Source of the DNA: Physcomitrium patens
Lineage: Eukaryota; Streptophyta; Bryopsida; Funariales; Funariaceae
NCBI RefSeq assembly: GCF_000002425.4
Contig: NC_037261.1
Coordinates: 2,723,426 to 2,787,425, forward strand
Reading direction: 5' to 3'
Length of the DNA: 64,000 nt
The notes beneath the pieces are model-generated. The model ran no database searches. It worked only from the letters and a program-made list of their open reading frames with translations, and had not been told where the DNA came from. The translations under genes and the position numbers were made by a program. Below, in pieces: positions 36,732 to 49,298 of the stretch; the stretch's first letter is position 1; every line of letters starts with the position of its first letter.

Positions 36732-39700
36732 TGTGATATTAAAATGATAAAATTAGACAAATCAAAAATAGATATATGATGGAAATTAAGATAACTATTA
36801 CCAGATACAAAAAAACTATAGATCCTTTAGTTAAGACAAGAACAAAAGAAAGGCATTGACAAGAGTGAGTAAGACCTTACTTTTATCTTTATATATACTA
36901 TCCAATTAAAGAGCTATGTGGTAAAGTTTTATACATCATGCAATATGTGTGTAACTTGGAAGATACATGTTGAACTTACAAACTAAGTATTTTAAGTATA
37001 TAATACATGACGAATTTGGTGGCCACGTTTTTAACCTACCAAATTCTTACAAACACTTCAAAAGTCAATCTTCTAGCTTTGAAGCTTATATAAATCTTTT
37101 CTATAAGATATTATCAAATTTACTTATTTTTACTTCTACCTAATTTCTCAAATTGTTGTAATTATTAATGTCAATGATGAGATATGTGACTATACTTTTC
37201 CTTCTAAAGACAAATTCTATGCAAAGTAAAGATTTTATGTTGAGGAATTCCAAATTGCAATAAATTTTATTAGCCATACATTTTGATCTTTATTCTCTTT
37301 GAAGGTAGATAATAGGTCTTCTCAACTATTGTTAATGTTTCATACCAAGGCAACAAGACTACCTTACTATTTGATTATTTTTTAGGCTTTTATAATTTTA
37401 TTTAAATAAAAAATTAAAATACCATCAAAAATGGTTCTTACCTTCAAAAATATTGTTAAATATTAATGATCTCTTTCAAGATTGTGATACCAAATAAATA
37501 ATATTTTCCATCTATTTAAATAAAAATACATCATTCTTAAGAATCTTTATCTCTTTTTTGACTTCTTAAAGGTTGTAAAAATCTCAATGTAAAAAAAGAT
37601 ATTGAGTTAAATCTATTGATTATTAATCCTTCATCTCTTTAATGCTACAAATACACAAAAACCACAAACAAAGACAAAAGATAGAATATAATCTTTATTG
37701 AACATATTTTTTTATATAATAAAAAAACATTTCTTCTTCCTATTGGTTTTGATGGATGTTATTGATGAAATGAATCAACTTTTTCTATTGCATTTGTAAC
37801 ATTCTTAGATGAATCCTATGAAAATTTATTAATGTCATAACTATGCCAACATATAAGATATTCCAATCTATTTCTACGATGCTTTAAATCTAACACTGCA
37901 TTTACCTCAAATTATTAATTATTATCTGCTTTTTTTAAAGAATATTATATTTGTATTCTTCTTGATATATTCTTTATTTAAAATGGCTCAAGAAAAAATA
38001 TACAAAATATAAGATAGAACTTTATAGACTCTAATAAGTATAATTAAAATACAATTGTTAGATTTGTTTAAAACTAAGAAATGGTTAGAATCTACAATAA
38101 TTTAATTTGTTAGAAGGACAAGTACTTTTGATATTACAATACAAAAACCATACCATTACCAACCAAGAATTAAGATTGGTCCTTGCAATAGACATTTGAA
38201 TTTTTATTTTTTTATTTATGCACTTTACTTGATTATGCTTTTATTATTGCATATAGCTTTCATAAATATTTTTTCAAATCTTTTGCAACTTAAAATTATC
38301 AATTTTTCAAAAATAAAAAGTATCAAATAATAAATTTTAATCATAATTAATATAAGAAGATAATTCTTAATTAAAATATTGTATCTTATTATAATACAAA
38401 ACTTTGTCAATAACAAAAGAGTTGTTTAATCATATTAATGATAGTTAATAGCATACCACAGCTATTGCTCCAATACTTAATTCATCTATTTTATTTGTCT
38501 ATTAGTTTGAGAATAAAAAATCAAAGATAGTTTTATGTCCACCTTCAAAATCCTAAAAAGAGTTTTTCAAAATGTAGATACTAATTAAGTTTATGTAATT
38601 GACATAATATTTATTGGAAATCCATGAAAGCAATAAATAATATAAATAAACAATCTAGTTATTTCTTTACATAAGATAGTTTTTGTGCAAGGTAAAAAAA
38701 TGCCATCTTAGTGAAATAATTTATTATTACAATTATAGAGTTATAATAGCTTAAGATATAAAGATCCATGATGAAACCCATAAAAATAAATTGCCATTGT
38801 TGTTTTGATATAAGTAGTGGTTAAAAAATTTTGCATGGTCAATAAAGAGGAGTATTGATCTTGAACAAATATCATATGATTATAAAAGCTTTTAATTGCC
38901 TTCCAAATTTGAGAACACCAAAAATCTTTTGAGGTTCATTCTAATATCTTGTTGTCTCTAAAATATCTTATAATTAGAAAATCATGAAGAATTTAAAAAA
39001 TAAATAATTATGTTTTGTCTTTTAGAATATATATACATCTTTTAAAATAGAGAAGATTTTTTTGAATTCAAAATTAGAAATATCATGCAATATTAAAGAA
39101 TTATTCTTAATATCATTTATAAGAATATTTGAAATCATATTTAATTTTATTTGAATAAAAAATATTAATTTTATTTCTTAAAGATGAAATTTCTTTAGTT
39201 TCAAAAGAAATATATGTTATTTATCAAAAGATTTTTTTTTATTTTGATATAAGATAAGAATTTTTGAATATGGTACTTGATAAGTATTTTTAATTTTTTG
39301 GCTAATAGAAAATATTAAATACATATCCTATTAAAAACATGTTTTAATAGGCTTGGCAATGATTCAAAATGTAAGTTGACATAAAATAATCAAAGTTCTT
39401 GTATTAATGGATACTAGACTTAAAGTGCCTTCTACATAATCATGTCATTCTTAAAATTAATTTATAATTTCAATAAGCTCTTTATTGTGGATATTGAAAC
39501 TAATCATGGCTACTAAAAAAAATTCTTCAATAAAAAGCTATAGCATGAAGTATATCATTTGTTTCTAATTGCTACAACATTATGTCCAAAACAAAAATTT
39601 AATGCATCTATTTCTATAAATAATATCTTAAAAAATTCAATACAATATTAAATTATTTTTAGAATAAAAGATTATCTTTAAAGCTTCAAATACTGCTTCA

Positions 39701-42110
39701 ACTTCTTTAATCTATCTAAGTTTTTCTTTATAAGTCAAACATGACGTAGAGGTATAATTTGAAATTTTAATCTTAATAAAGATTCAATAGTAATTAATTA
39801 AATTTAAAAAAATATAAGAGATATTTTAATATTATAAAAATCTTCCAATTTACATCTATAAATAAAGTTTGATTGTATAAGACTTATGATTTTTCTTTGA
39901 TTAGCAAAAGACTTTGTTTTTCAATAGAAAAATTGAGATTACAAGAAATCTAATTTATCCAATAGTTATATTTTTATAATCATAATAAAAGCCTATATTA
40001 AATGTATAAGAGATAAATTTAATGATATTAAATATCATTAATCTATAATGATCATTTGTTCCTACTTACACAGGGATAATTTCATGGATAATTTCATGGA
40101 TAATTTCTTTAGAAGATAAAAAATGGCCTTCTATAACTTCTATATAAACAAACTTTGATTTCTTTACTAAGAGTATATTATTTCTTTTAATACATTCCTT
40201 TTCTTTAAAAATATGTTAAGGCTCATAAGTCTTTATTGATTTCATTAGCAATCATGATCCTTATTTTGTGGTTACGTTGCTTCATTGGATAATGTTAAGC
40301 AATAGAATTTAATTCTCCACAATATAAGCACAATCTTTCTTATGATGTTAAATCACTTCTTACTTAGTAAGAAGTTTAAAATATATTACATCAATTTATA
40401 AAGGTTCCAAACTTAATAAAAAAAGTTTGTAAAAACTTATAATATGTTGCAATAACTTGTTTCATTCTTCTTAAATCAAATCTTTGTTCTTGGTATTTAA
40501 AAAAAATAAAAAATAAAAAAATGTATATATTGGCTTGAATAATAAAAAAATTTAATGAGTATTTTTTTAACATCATTAATAATGAATTTTTGAAACTATC
40601 TTTTAATCTACTTCATAATTAGTTAAAAAAGGTTTTATTGTTTCAATCTATATTATATGCAAAGCATTAGAATATTATAGCATTTTTTGAAGATTTTTTG
40701 ATTTTTATCAAATAAAAAAAAGTTTTTTTCTTTGGCTACTTTCTTTCAATTATTCTCTCCAAATATAACTATAAACACTTCCAAGTATGAATATAAATTT
40801 TAAAAAGTCGTAATTTTTTTCTATGAAGTATAAAAATAAAATAAAATAAAATAAAATAAAACCATCTTAAAAATTAGTACATCTAAAAATCCAACTTGAA
40901 TAAGTCCATTAAAAAAATGGAAGAAATATATTCTTAAATAGAATTTAATTTGTTGTAAAAATCTTTAAAAGTTTCATCTTGATTTTTCAAAATTCTTTTG
41001 CATATTAATCTTTGTCTCTTTCATGTTTCTAGTTGCAAGGCTTTATAAATTTACTTCTAAAATTGATATGTTTGTTTCCTTTAATTATACAATTTCATAA
41101 CAAAAGACATTAGATTTTTTCTTTAATATCTTTTATAAGTATAGGAATAATAATTCTATGGTAGATATTGATAGTATATGAAATTTTCGTCCTAAGAATG
41201 TTAAAAATTCATAAAGATCTATAAGACTTATAAATTTATTTTTACTTCCACCAAATGTAGCATCTATAGATTTTTTACCTTCAATTTCTATAAAGAGAAC
41301 TTAAACAAATCTAGAAATCAAATTAAAGGAGCTAATTGGAAACCTCTAATATCAAAGAACAATTCTTCAAAAAAGCTAATCCACTTTTTTCAAGAAACAA
41401 ATTAATGTTAGAAAACAAAAAAAATGTTAGTTTGAAGGTAGATAGTCCACAACTTTTAAAATAAAATAATAAAAAGAGAGGTAATTCACTTACTTCTAAA
41501 ATAAAACAAAAACAACAAATTAGTATTCTTGTCAAATTGTCAATGACATAAATCATGAAAAAAAACTTTAGAGAAGTAGTATACTCTAGTGGCACTCAAA
41601 ATGAGGAAGTAAATAAATTAAAGATAGAGATAAGATAGAAACTTGAAAGGCTATTGCCAAATACAAAGAAATTAGATATTCTTCACCTAAAATAAGAACT
41701 AAAGAAAGGCATTTATAAGAGTGAAGAAGGCCTCACTCTTACTTCTATATAAATAATATAACTAAAGAGCTACATAATTATGTTTTATAGGTCATCTAAT
41801 ATATATCTAACTTGCAAAGCAAGTTTTTCAAATATGTAGCACTTGTCTAATTTGGGCCACAAATAGCCAACATATATAAAATTCAGTCAACTTATAAAAT
41901 AAATAATCAATACATGTAATAGAAAGATAACTTCTTAGCTAAGTTTTTAACTTATCAATCACCTACAAATACTGGTAAAATCAAATCTATGTCTTTGAAG
42001 TTTCTAAAAAATTTCTCCCTAAGATATTATTAAACTTACTTACTTATACTTCTATATAATTCTTATTATCATCCTAAATATTAATGCCAATGTTGATGTC
42101 CATGATACCA
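36732..42110 (-). mobile_element. Ty3/gypsy LTR retrotransposon fossil
   Basis: Two direct repeats mark the LTRs. The left LTR is 36732 to about 37200, starting TGTGATATTAAAATGA. The right LTR is about 41590-42110, starting TGGCACTCAAAATGAG and ending CCATGATACCA. They share ordered landmarks such as ccagatacaaa/ccaaatacaaa, gaactaaagaaaggcat, gagtgaag, and the 3' attaatgycaatg tract. About 4.4 kb lies between them. On the minus strand at about 38800-38450 is a gypsy integrase core (short motifs FIMDL, NSIIVI, FTKMAFF). The element therefore reads right to left with its 5' LTR at the right, and integrase falls near the 3' LTR as expected for this family. It is broken in very many places. The LTRs have diverged strongly, so the insertion is old. 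No clean target duplication is seen. Confidence 0.75.
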
Positions 42111-43450
42111 TATAATAATCTATATGAAGTAGATACTTACTTTGACATAAAAAATACTTTCTAAAAATTCTACAAAATGTACAAATAAATTATATTTTGT
42201 AAAATTTTTAAACTACCATTGATAGTAACTACTACTAAAACCATTCATATATACATAGTTATTATGTAATTAATTGAAATATATTTTTAGTATATTCTAA
42301 AAGTAAAAATATTATTTATTTATTTTTATTGTCAATTATTTTTTAATAATTTTGAAATTAATGTTCGAATTTAATTCCTTAGAGAATATTATATTACAAG
42401 ATGATAATTCTTATGTAGAAATAAAGATATAAGATTCAACACTCATGTCATATCAAACTTTAAATTATTTTTGCAAAACTTTCAAATTATACAAGTAAAA
42501 ATTCCAAGTAAAATATAACAAAAAAGAAATGTATAAATATACAAAATATGATTGAATTGATATTATATATAATTTAATAATTAATTATTTATCCATTACA
42601 CTCTTATATAATAGTAACATCAACATTCTTCACTATAATCGTCAAACAATAAATGACTAACACACAATTATGCCATAAAATACTATGTACCATTCTTACA
42701 ATTTTTTACATGTTTCAAGCTATAATTGTACATCTGTTGAATTAGTGGACAAGAGGTATCATGAAAGTATAAAACTATATTTTTCAACAATGAAGCACAA
42801 AACCTTAGTGATGGTTTCTGCATTCTCAGTGTAAATTTTAATGTGGAGACAAATTAAAGTTTTGGAGTTGGAGAATAAATCAAAACAATGTGATATTAAA
42901 CTACTACATTTTGAACCCAACTGATTTCACACTTCTAGAATTGTCTGCACGTCCAAGCAATGTGCAAATTGATAATATATTAGTCACTACATTGATGTTT
43001 TAATATTATTGTAAATGAAATTCTAAGAACATGCAATTTTTGGAAGTATTTGCCCACTAGAGTCAAGAAAGCAAAACAAAACCAAACAACACAACTGAAA
43101 AGTGACAATCCAAGACTTTAGTCAGGTAACAAGTAATTCTTCTTCAAAATATATATATGAATGAAATGTTAGGTATAAAACAAAGACCTACAGAATCATT
43201 TTCAGTGGGCAAAATCAAAGAAATTGTTAATTAGTAGTAAGCCCTACATAATCTACAAAAATACCTCCAATTTACTATTTGCATAGCAAGTAATTTTACA
43301 ACTTTTTTGTGCCTGACTGCATGGGTTTCTGCTAGTATACATATGTACAGAGAGAGATTATGAACTCAATGTGTTGTTCATTGAGAGAACACAACTGAAA
43401 CCTTAACAAACAAACCTCACATCATGATACAACTGTAATCTCACAATTCA
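42111..43450. other. AT-rich intergenic stretch
   Basis: Apart from simple AT-rich sequence and a short (TA)n run at 43150, I see no gene, RNA or element. Confidence 0.4.
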
Positions 43451-46400
43451 AGGCATGCCACAAACGTGCCCCATCTCAAGCAAGAATCTCACACAGCATC
43501 TACAACCCAGTTCATACATTTTCCCCCATTTGTTGTATTTTTAATATGTATCAAAGGAAACCACCTGACCATTGTTAGAGCATCACTTTCAATAATATTT
43601 TTTTTTGTTCTCATCAGGCAAGTTTCTCATGCTCATTACCACCAAAACAAAAAAAAATCTTTTCTGCGCAAGTTGTGCACTTTAAAGTCACTCGTGAACT
43701 TTCCCAAATGGGGCCAAGGCATCAACATGATCCTTTATTTACCGACATAGGAATCTGACACAAAGAGGGAGGTGAGCGGCAAGTCCTAATTCCAAGACAG
43801 GGAAAGTGTGAACACGTCGAATGACAAGGTAGGGCCCATTTCGAGGTCCTGAGAATGAGTTTTAGTCATCCCGTGGAGAGCAAGGGCAGTGCCGGGCCGG
43901 GTCGTACACGGCCTGGCACAGCCCGGCCCAGCTGGTATGGTGTGCCAGCAGGGCAAGGATCCAAGGAGCCAGCTGGGACAGAACGTGGGGTCCAGAATGA
44001 CGTTGCAATCGAGTCTGACCAATGGGATGCACATCTCGCACACGTCCAGATCACTGGAGCCAGTCATTCAGTAACGGCAATGAATCCTCAGCAAATTCCT
44101 ACCCCTCGTCCTTATTGTGGCCAACGCTCCCATAGTTCCCCGGTTTGCCAATCATGGGGAACAAAGTTCTAGATTGGGGAACACCGTCACTTTTGTGGGG
44201 AACGAACGAAGCTTCTGCTGACGTGGTACCCGCGATCCCCGTGGTGGACCGATTCCCACCGCCGCACGTTGGAATTAGGGTTTTGGCTTTTCCACGTCCC
44301 GTGCTTTGCTTCCGAAAAAGCATATCCTGAAACACGGCCCGTGAATTGAGATTTGTCTTTGCAAATTGAGTAGCATATTAAATTTATTTGAAAAATAATG
44401 AAAGAATTCTACTTTCATTTTAATTATTTAACGCTGAGGTTGAGTTGGTAGTTTGTTTGAGGTGAAACAAAATCTGATCGTGAAAATCTGATCTTTATCG
44501 TCAATAGTGGGTGTATTGGGTAGCCTGAATTTGTCGTGGTTGGATTAGTCCACATTATTTTGCATATTTTATTTTCTTCACCTATTTGTACATTGTTATT
44601 TATATGACAAAAAAATCTTAGAGGATTTGCAGATTAACTCTACTGAATATTTCTGTATTATTTATATGTAATAATGCCTGTTACAAAATAAAATAACATT
44701 CATCAAATAATTGTTGAATAGATGCACATATATTATATCTAAGAAAAATTAAATGTTTGTCACTAATATTATTTTGTTGCTATGAATTACTTCTTTTTAT
44801 TGGTTTTATCAACCAAAGATAGCTTACATCTTCATATTAAATAATATTTAAAGTAATGTCTGCTGTTTGGATTTGAAAGTTTCAAATTATAATTTTTTTT
44901 TGTTGCAAAGTCTACATATGTGACGATTCCAAGTTTTAAAAAATCTAACAATAATCACATCAAAAACAAATTCAAACAGAGTGATATAAATTTCAGCTTT
45001 CTTCAAGAATAAGATTACGTAGCCTCAACAATGTACAATATTTTATATGTTGTATATATTTATACTTTTTATCTTCTTTTTTCATTATTTTATAAAAGTT
45101 ACTACGTGAGTTTTAAACATATACTTACACTTGTATTTCTAATACAAAAAGTGAACACAAAATCCAAATTATGTGATGAGCAAAAGCATAGTATTTATGA
45201 TGATTTAAAAAAAAATTAAAGTCCTTGTCTACATATCATTTAATATTATTTAATAATAATAACTGTTATATTTTTTCAAAAGACATATATCTGGGTTGTA
45301 AAAAAAAGCATAAAGGTTACTAATAATGAAATAAATAGCACAATGATGTCAAAATGATAAAGACCTTTAAACTATGTCCTAGATCCACGCTCTTATTAAG
45401 GTACTCTACTTCCACACAAATACACACATTTTTACTTTTTTGAAAGTTGTTGTCTGTAAGAATGGCAGAAAACCCAGAGGTCTTGCTCTAGACTCAGCCC
45501 ATAATGTATGATCTAGATATCAAATACTATTTCGTCACATTGTCCTGTAAATTCAATTGGAGGGAGTGTGGATTATAGGCGTAGCTCAGTTTCAATCCCT
45601 TCACCGAAACATGAGCTTGAATCAAAAAGTTAAAAGAAGAGAACAGGCACTCAAAATCCCACCAAATTCCATTGCAATCCAACTTTGCTACCTCTCCCCT
45701 GTTCATTCATTTTTTGATATTATAATGAAAAGTTTTAGGTCCTCCTCTATATTTACTCACAGTGTACTACCTGGTTTTCACAACTGTGTAGCAGTACAAT
45801 TTACAGTGTCTGAGAGTGCATGTATTGATGAAGTACGTTCAATGCCTCCTCTGCCCCCATGAGGAGGATGTGGCTGGATCTAGCACCACAGAATTTTCAA
45901 AGTTTTCCTTTTTCTTATTATTTAAAATTGGGGGATCAGTTGACACGATTTGGGGCAAAATCCATCTACACTATTTCATCACAAAGGTTAATGTTGGCTC
46001 AAACCCTAAAACTGCCATATCATGAATAAGTTACCAGGTGGCTGCTCATTTGCTTGTCATAATAGGATTTATTTTGTTGTGGACAACCCATTAACCAAAT
46101 TGAGTTGTGAAAAGCAGGTTTTCTACGATGCTCTTTTGCTGTTGGTGTGCAATTGATTCTGTGGGGGGTGAGAGAAAAATTTAAGCTTGACTATGAAGCT
46201 GTTTCAAATTTGTGGAGGATCATTGATTGGGTGTGCGTGAATAAATATGTCAAACATTATCACAAAATTTTGTAATTTTTTCTACAGTTAGTGGTGCATG
46301 GCTTAAGTCATCATTTGAATTCGTTTGATAAAAATAAAGTCATAGTATACAGGTTTATCTTTTGCTTAAAATGTTTACCGCATGTGTGTGACAAACAATG

Positions 46401-46790
46401 AAGAAACATTAATGGACACTTTCTACAGGTGCTAGCAAGTGCAAGTGATTAGATGGATGAATAATTCATTGTATTCATCGTTGAAGACGATTGACACAAG
46501 CTTTGTGTTGGATGGGGTGAATGAAACTACTAGTTCCATGATCTATATATACTGGTTGTAACCTTTTGCACGTAAAGTATGACCCTGCGCATATCAAACG
46601 CATTGAATTATCACCAACTTATTTATTATACTTTTTGAACTAAACCATCAACTAAAAGACCCCCCAAATGGAAAATATCAACTAGAGTTGTCAGAAATTG
46701 TCTCCACAGTGATAGATTAACTACAATTTACAGCAACTGTGACAGTCACAAATTTCCCATTGCTGTGTCAGACCACGGTCTTACACATCA
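43451..46790. other. Intergenic region with a GC-rich island at 43.78-44.34 kb
   Basis: The island at 43.78-44.34 kb has C/G-rich inverted motifs (ccgggccgggtcg, cacggcctgg, cagcccggcccagctgg). Openings on both strands, longest 105 codons, share no domain and look compositional. The rest is AT-rich. A promoter-like CpG-rich segment is possible but I cannot tie it to a gene. Confidence 0.35.
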
Positions 46791-48214
46791 GTACCTTTCA
46801 CCGTGTAACTGAACCAGTCCGAGGTGGTTATAGCAATCCCGCGGGTACAGGTCTGCAGTGAAACCGTCGATTAGGGTTTCGGCTCCGTTGTGATTCACCG
46901 CAGCCACAATCGGGAATTAGGGCGGCACGCCGAGCGCGGATTTCTTCGTAGGGTTTCTCATCTTTTTGAAACCCTCCCTGTTGTGCATGCCTTCGATCGG
47001 GATATGGTCTCAATCGCTTACCCCGCTTGTGGATTTCCGACCACTTAACACCTTCGCCAGCAACGTTGCTCCTTCCTGTACACTCTGTTGATTGCGTCTT
47101 GCGGGCTTCTAGGTCGAAAGCCTCTCTGAAGATTCTTCCCGAATTTCACTCCCCCGATGCTGATGCTAATGACTGTTATTGTGAAGGTTTACTGAATCTG
47201 TCAACGAGCAACCTGTACAAGTTTTCTCTGCACTGGCAATTTGGCGGTGTCTCGGCCGAGGGAGTTGGACATCCGGGCATGTCGAAACAACGGCGAGGAT
47301 TTTCTGAATCGTGCTACGGTCGAATATTTTGTCAGTGTGATTGTCGTTTCTGACGGTGCAAGGATGCCGCAGTTCTTCCTATTTCCGTATCAATAGACTC
47401 ATTCAAGATCTAGTCTATGTTGATAAGCGTGATTGTGGTATCTTCAGAGGCTTTAACATCGGGTTCTTGTTCTTTCGTCTTGATTACGCTACCTTCCCAC
47501 GACTCGGTCTCCACGATAGACTGGCATAAGAGTGGTATGGCTGCTCACTCTTGTGTTTTATTCTTTCCTGTGTTGTGTATATGGCTTTTGGTCTTCGATT
47601 AGTTCAGTTTTGATTTTTTCTGCCCATGAGTAATCTGCATGAATCGATGAAGGCGCTAGGGGAATCTTCCGATGAAGAGCGGGTATCTGCGCAGCGCAGC
47701 GCAACGCTTAGACTTCGTGTGAGTTTTTTGCGATGCCTTTGTTGCTATGGTTTGGGTTGCAATGGACAGCGATGTAGCACTGTTATGATATTTTTCTGCT
47801 GGTGAGGAAGGTCTTCATTTTGAACACAACTTCTCCGACTGTTTATTTTGATTTTCTTTGGTTGATCAGTCAACCCATTCCGTGTGAAGTCATTGTCACT
47901 GTCTGGGGACAAGAGTAGTATGTCCGCTTAGGTTACTCCTTGCGCTTATACTTGTGGTAGGGCCTGTATGAGTGAGTCAGACAGGGTGCCCCACGTTGAG
48001 TTACCTGGCACGACATTCAACTAATAATTTGTGCTTTCTTTGGTTACGATTACTTCCATACTTGTGCGGCACAAGTTCTAGCAAGGCATCAGAGGTTCTA
48101 AGTTCTTCCGTGCATGGCTTCCAGCTTGTGTAGGTTGGTTTTGCATGTGACATGGAAATATATTCCTTTCTTGGATTCTGGGGAGCGGATCCAGTTGAAA
48201 GTCATGAAAATAAT

Positions 48215-48459
48215 ATGTTGCAAATATTTCCAGTGATGTGAACTATAACCTGGTAACCAAGTTGGTCTAGAGTGGTGACGGACACTCCCTTTCTTCCTTC
48301 TTTCTCACCATCCTGTCTCGATGTCTTCTAATCAATCGTCTCTGTCCTCCTCTCTCTCACACCTCGTCCACTGCAGCTACGTATGCAGTTTGAGGCAATG
48401 TCCGTCGTTAAGCCACCGCTGATGCTTTAGCTATGAGAGCTGAGGATATATTGCAACAT
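48215..48459 (+). ncRNA. Structured RNA, box C/D-like, copy 1
   Basis: The 5' end ATGTTGCAAATATTTCC pairs with the 3' end GGATATATTGCAACAT to close a terminal stem. Just inside are GTGATGT (48233-48239, like snoRNA box C) and CTGA (48440-48443, like box D). Internally, CTAGAGTGGTGACGGACACT (48267-48286) pairs with TGTCCGTC and CCA...CTTTAG on the 3' side (48399-48430), and ACTGCA/TGCAGT (48370-48389) forms a small hairpin. The loop is CU-rich. At about 245 nt it is long for a guide snoRNA. I do not recognise it as U3, RNase P/MRP or telomerase RNA. The strand is inferred from the C/D order. Confidence 0.5.
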
Positions 48460-49074
48460 GGACTGTCGCTCGAAAATGGAAGCATTGGTAATGTGGTCGT
48501 GGTTTTAAGGCACACGGCTTACTAAGTTCTGAAGAGAGTCGTTTTGTGCGAGAGTGAGGTTCGATGACTGGAAATATTACAGGAATAATTCAGTCGAAGA
48601 ACGGTCGCTTTGTGTACTGTTCGTGTTTTCATCTAACTTGTTCGCATGAGTCTGAGTCTCCTATTGGGAACTTACCGATTCATTTGTTCCTAGACAGGAC
48701 CGCATTCCTCATTTTCAAATTTATTGATGTATGAATGGAGAATTATTCGAGTAATATGATTAGTATTTGTGATTCATTTTGTGAATGCATGGCGGAAGCT
48801 TCATCGAAGGTCACTCTGAATTTCTTCATGTGTGTTTTCCTTTCAGTTATGATTGTAGCCTAGTGATAGTCCAGGTTGATTCTTTTCTTTGAATGGCCAG
48901 TTGATCATGCCCTGAGTTTACTGCATTCCACTGTTTTTAGTCCTGTTTGAATGCCAGACCTACTTATTAGGATTGGTTTGACGTTAAATCTTGTTCCTTA
49001 CGATTTGTAACGCTCGGGATACTGATGTATATCCAAATGTTTGTGAGAACTTTGGCGTCTCAAAAATGGACCTT

Positions 49075-49298
49075 GGTGCACTGTCCAGTGATGTTAATAA
49101 CGTACTGTCGATCATGTTGATCTAGAGTGGTGGCGGATACTCCCTTTCTGATGTCTTTTTTCATCCCTCTGTCTCAATCTCTCTTACTACCCTATCCGTA
49201 TTCTTTCTCTACTGCACGACCCTTTGCAGTGTGAGGTAGTATCTGCCATTTAACCACCGCTGATGCTGTAGCTATGAGAGCTGAGGACAATTTGCACC
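49075..49298 (+). ncRNA. Structured RNA, box C/D-like, copy 2
   Basis: This is the second copy, starting 860 bp downstream in the same orientation. The terminal stem GGTGCACTGTCC/GGACAATTTGCACC differs in sequence from copy 1 but still pairs. Box C-like GTGATGT is at 49088-49094 and box D-like CTGA at 49281-49284. The internal stem changed from GACGGACACT to GGCGGATACT on one side and from TGTCCGTC to AGTATCTGCC on the other, so pairing is kept. The hairpin ACTGC/GCAGT is kept (49211-49230). The 3' block CCACCGCTGATGCT...TAGCTATGAGAGCTGAGGA is almost identical in both copies. Confidence 0.5.

Noticed and set aside
43855-44172. 105-codon plus-strand ORF in the GC-rich island
   Set aside because: Openings of similar length exist on both strands and none shows domain-like features.
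48215-49298. Identifying the structured RNA pair as U3 snoRNA, a microRNA precursor or telomerase RNA
   Set aside because: U3 box A/B sequences, any miRNA I know, and a telomere-repeat template are all absent.
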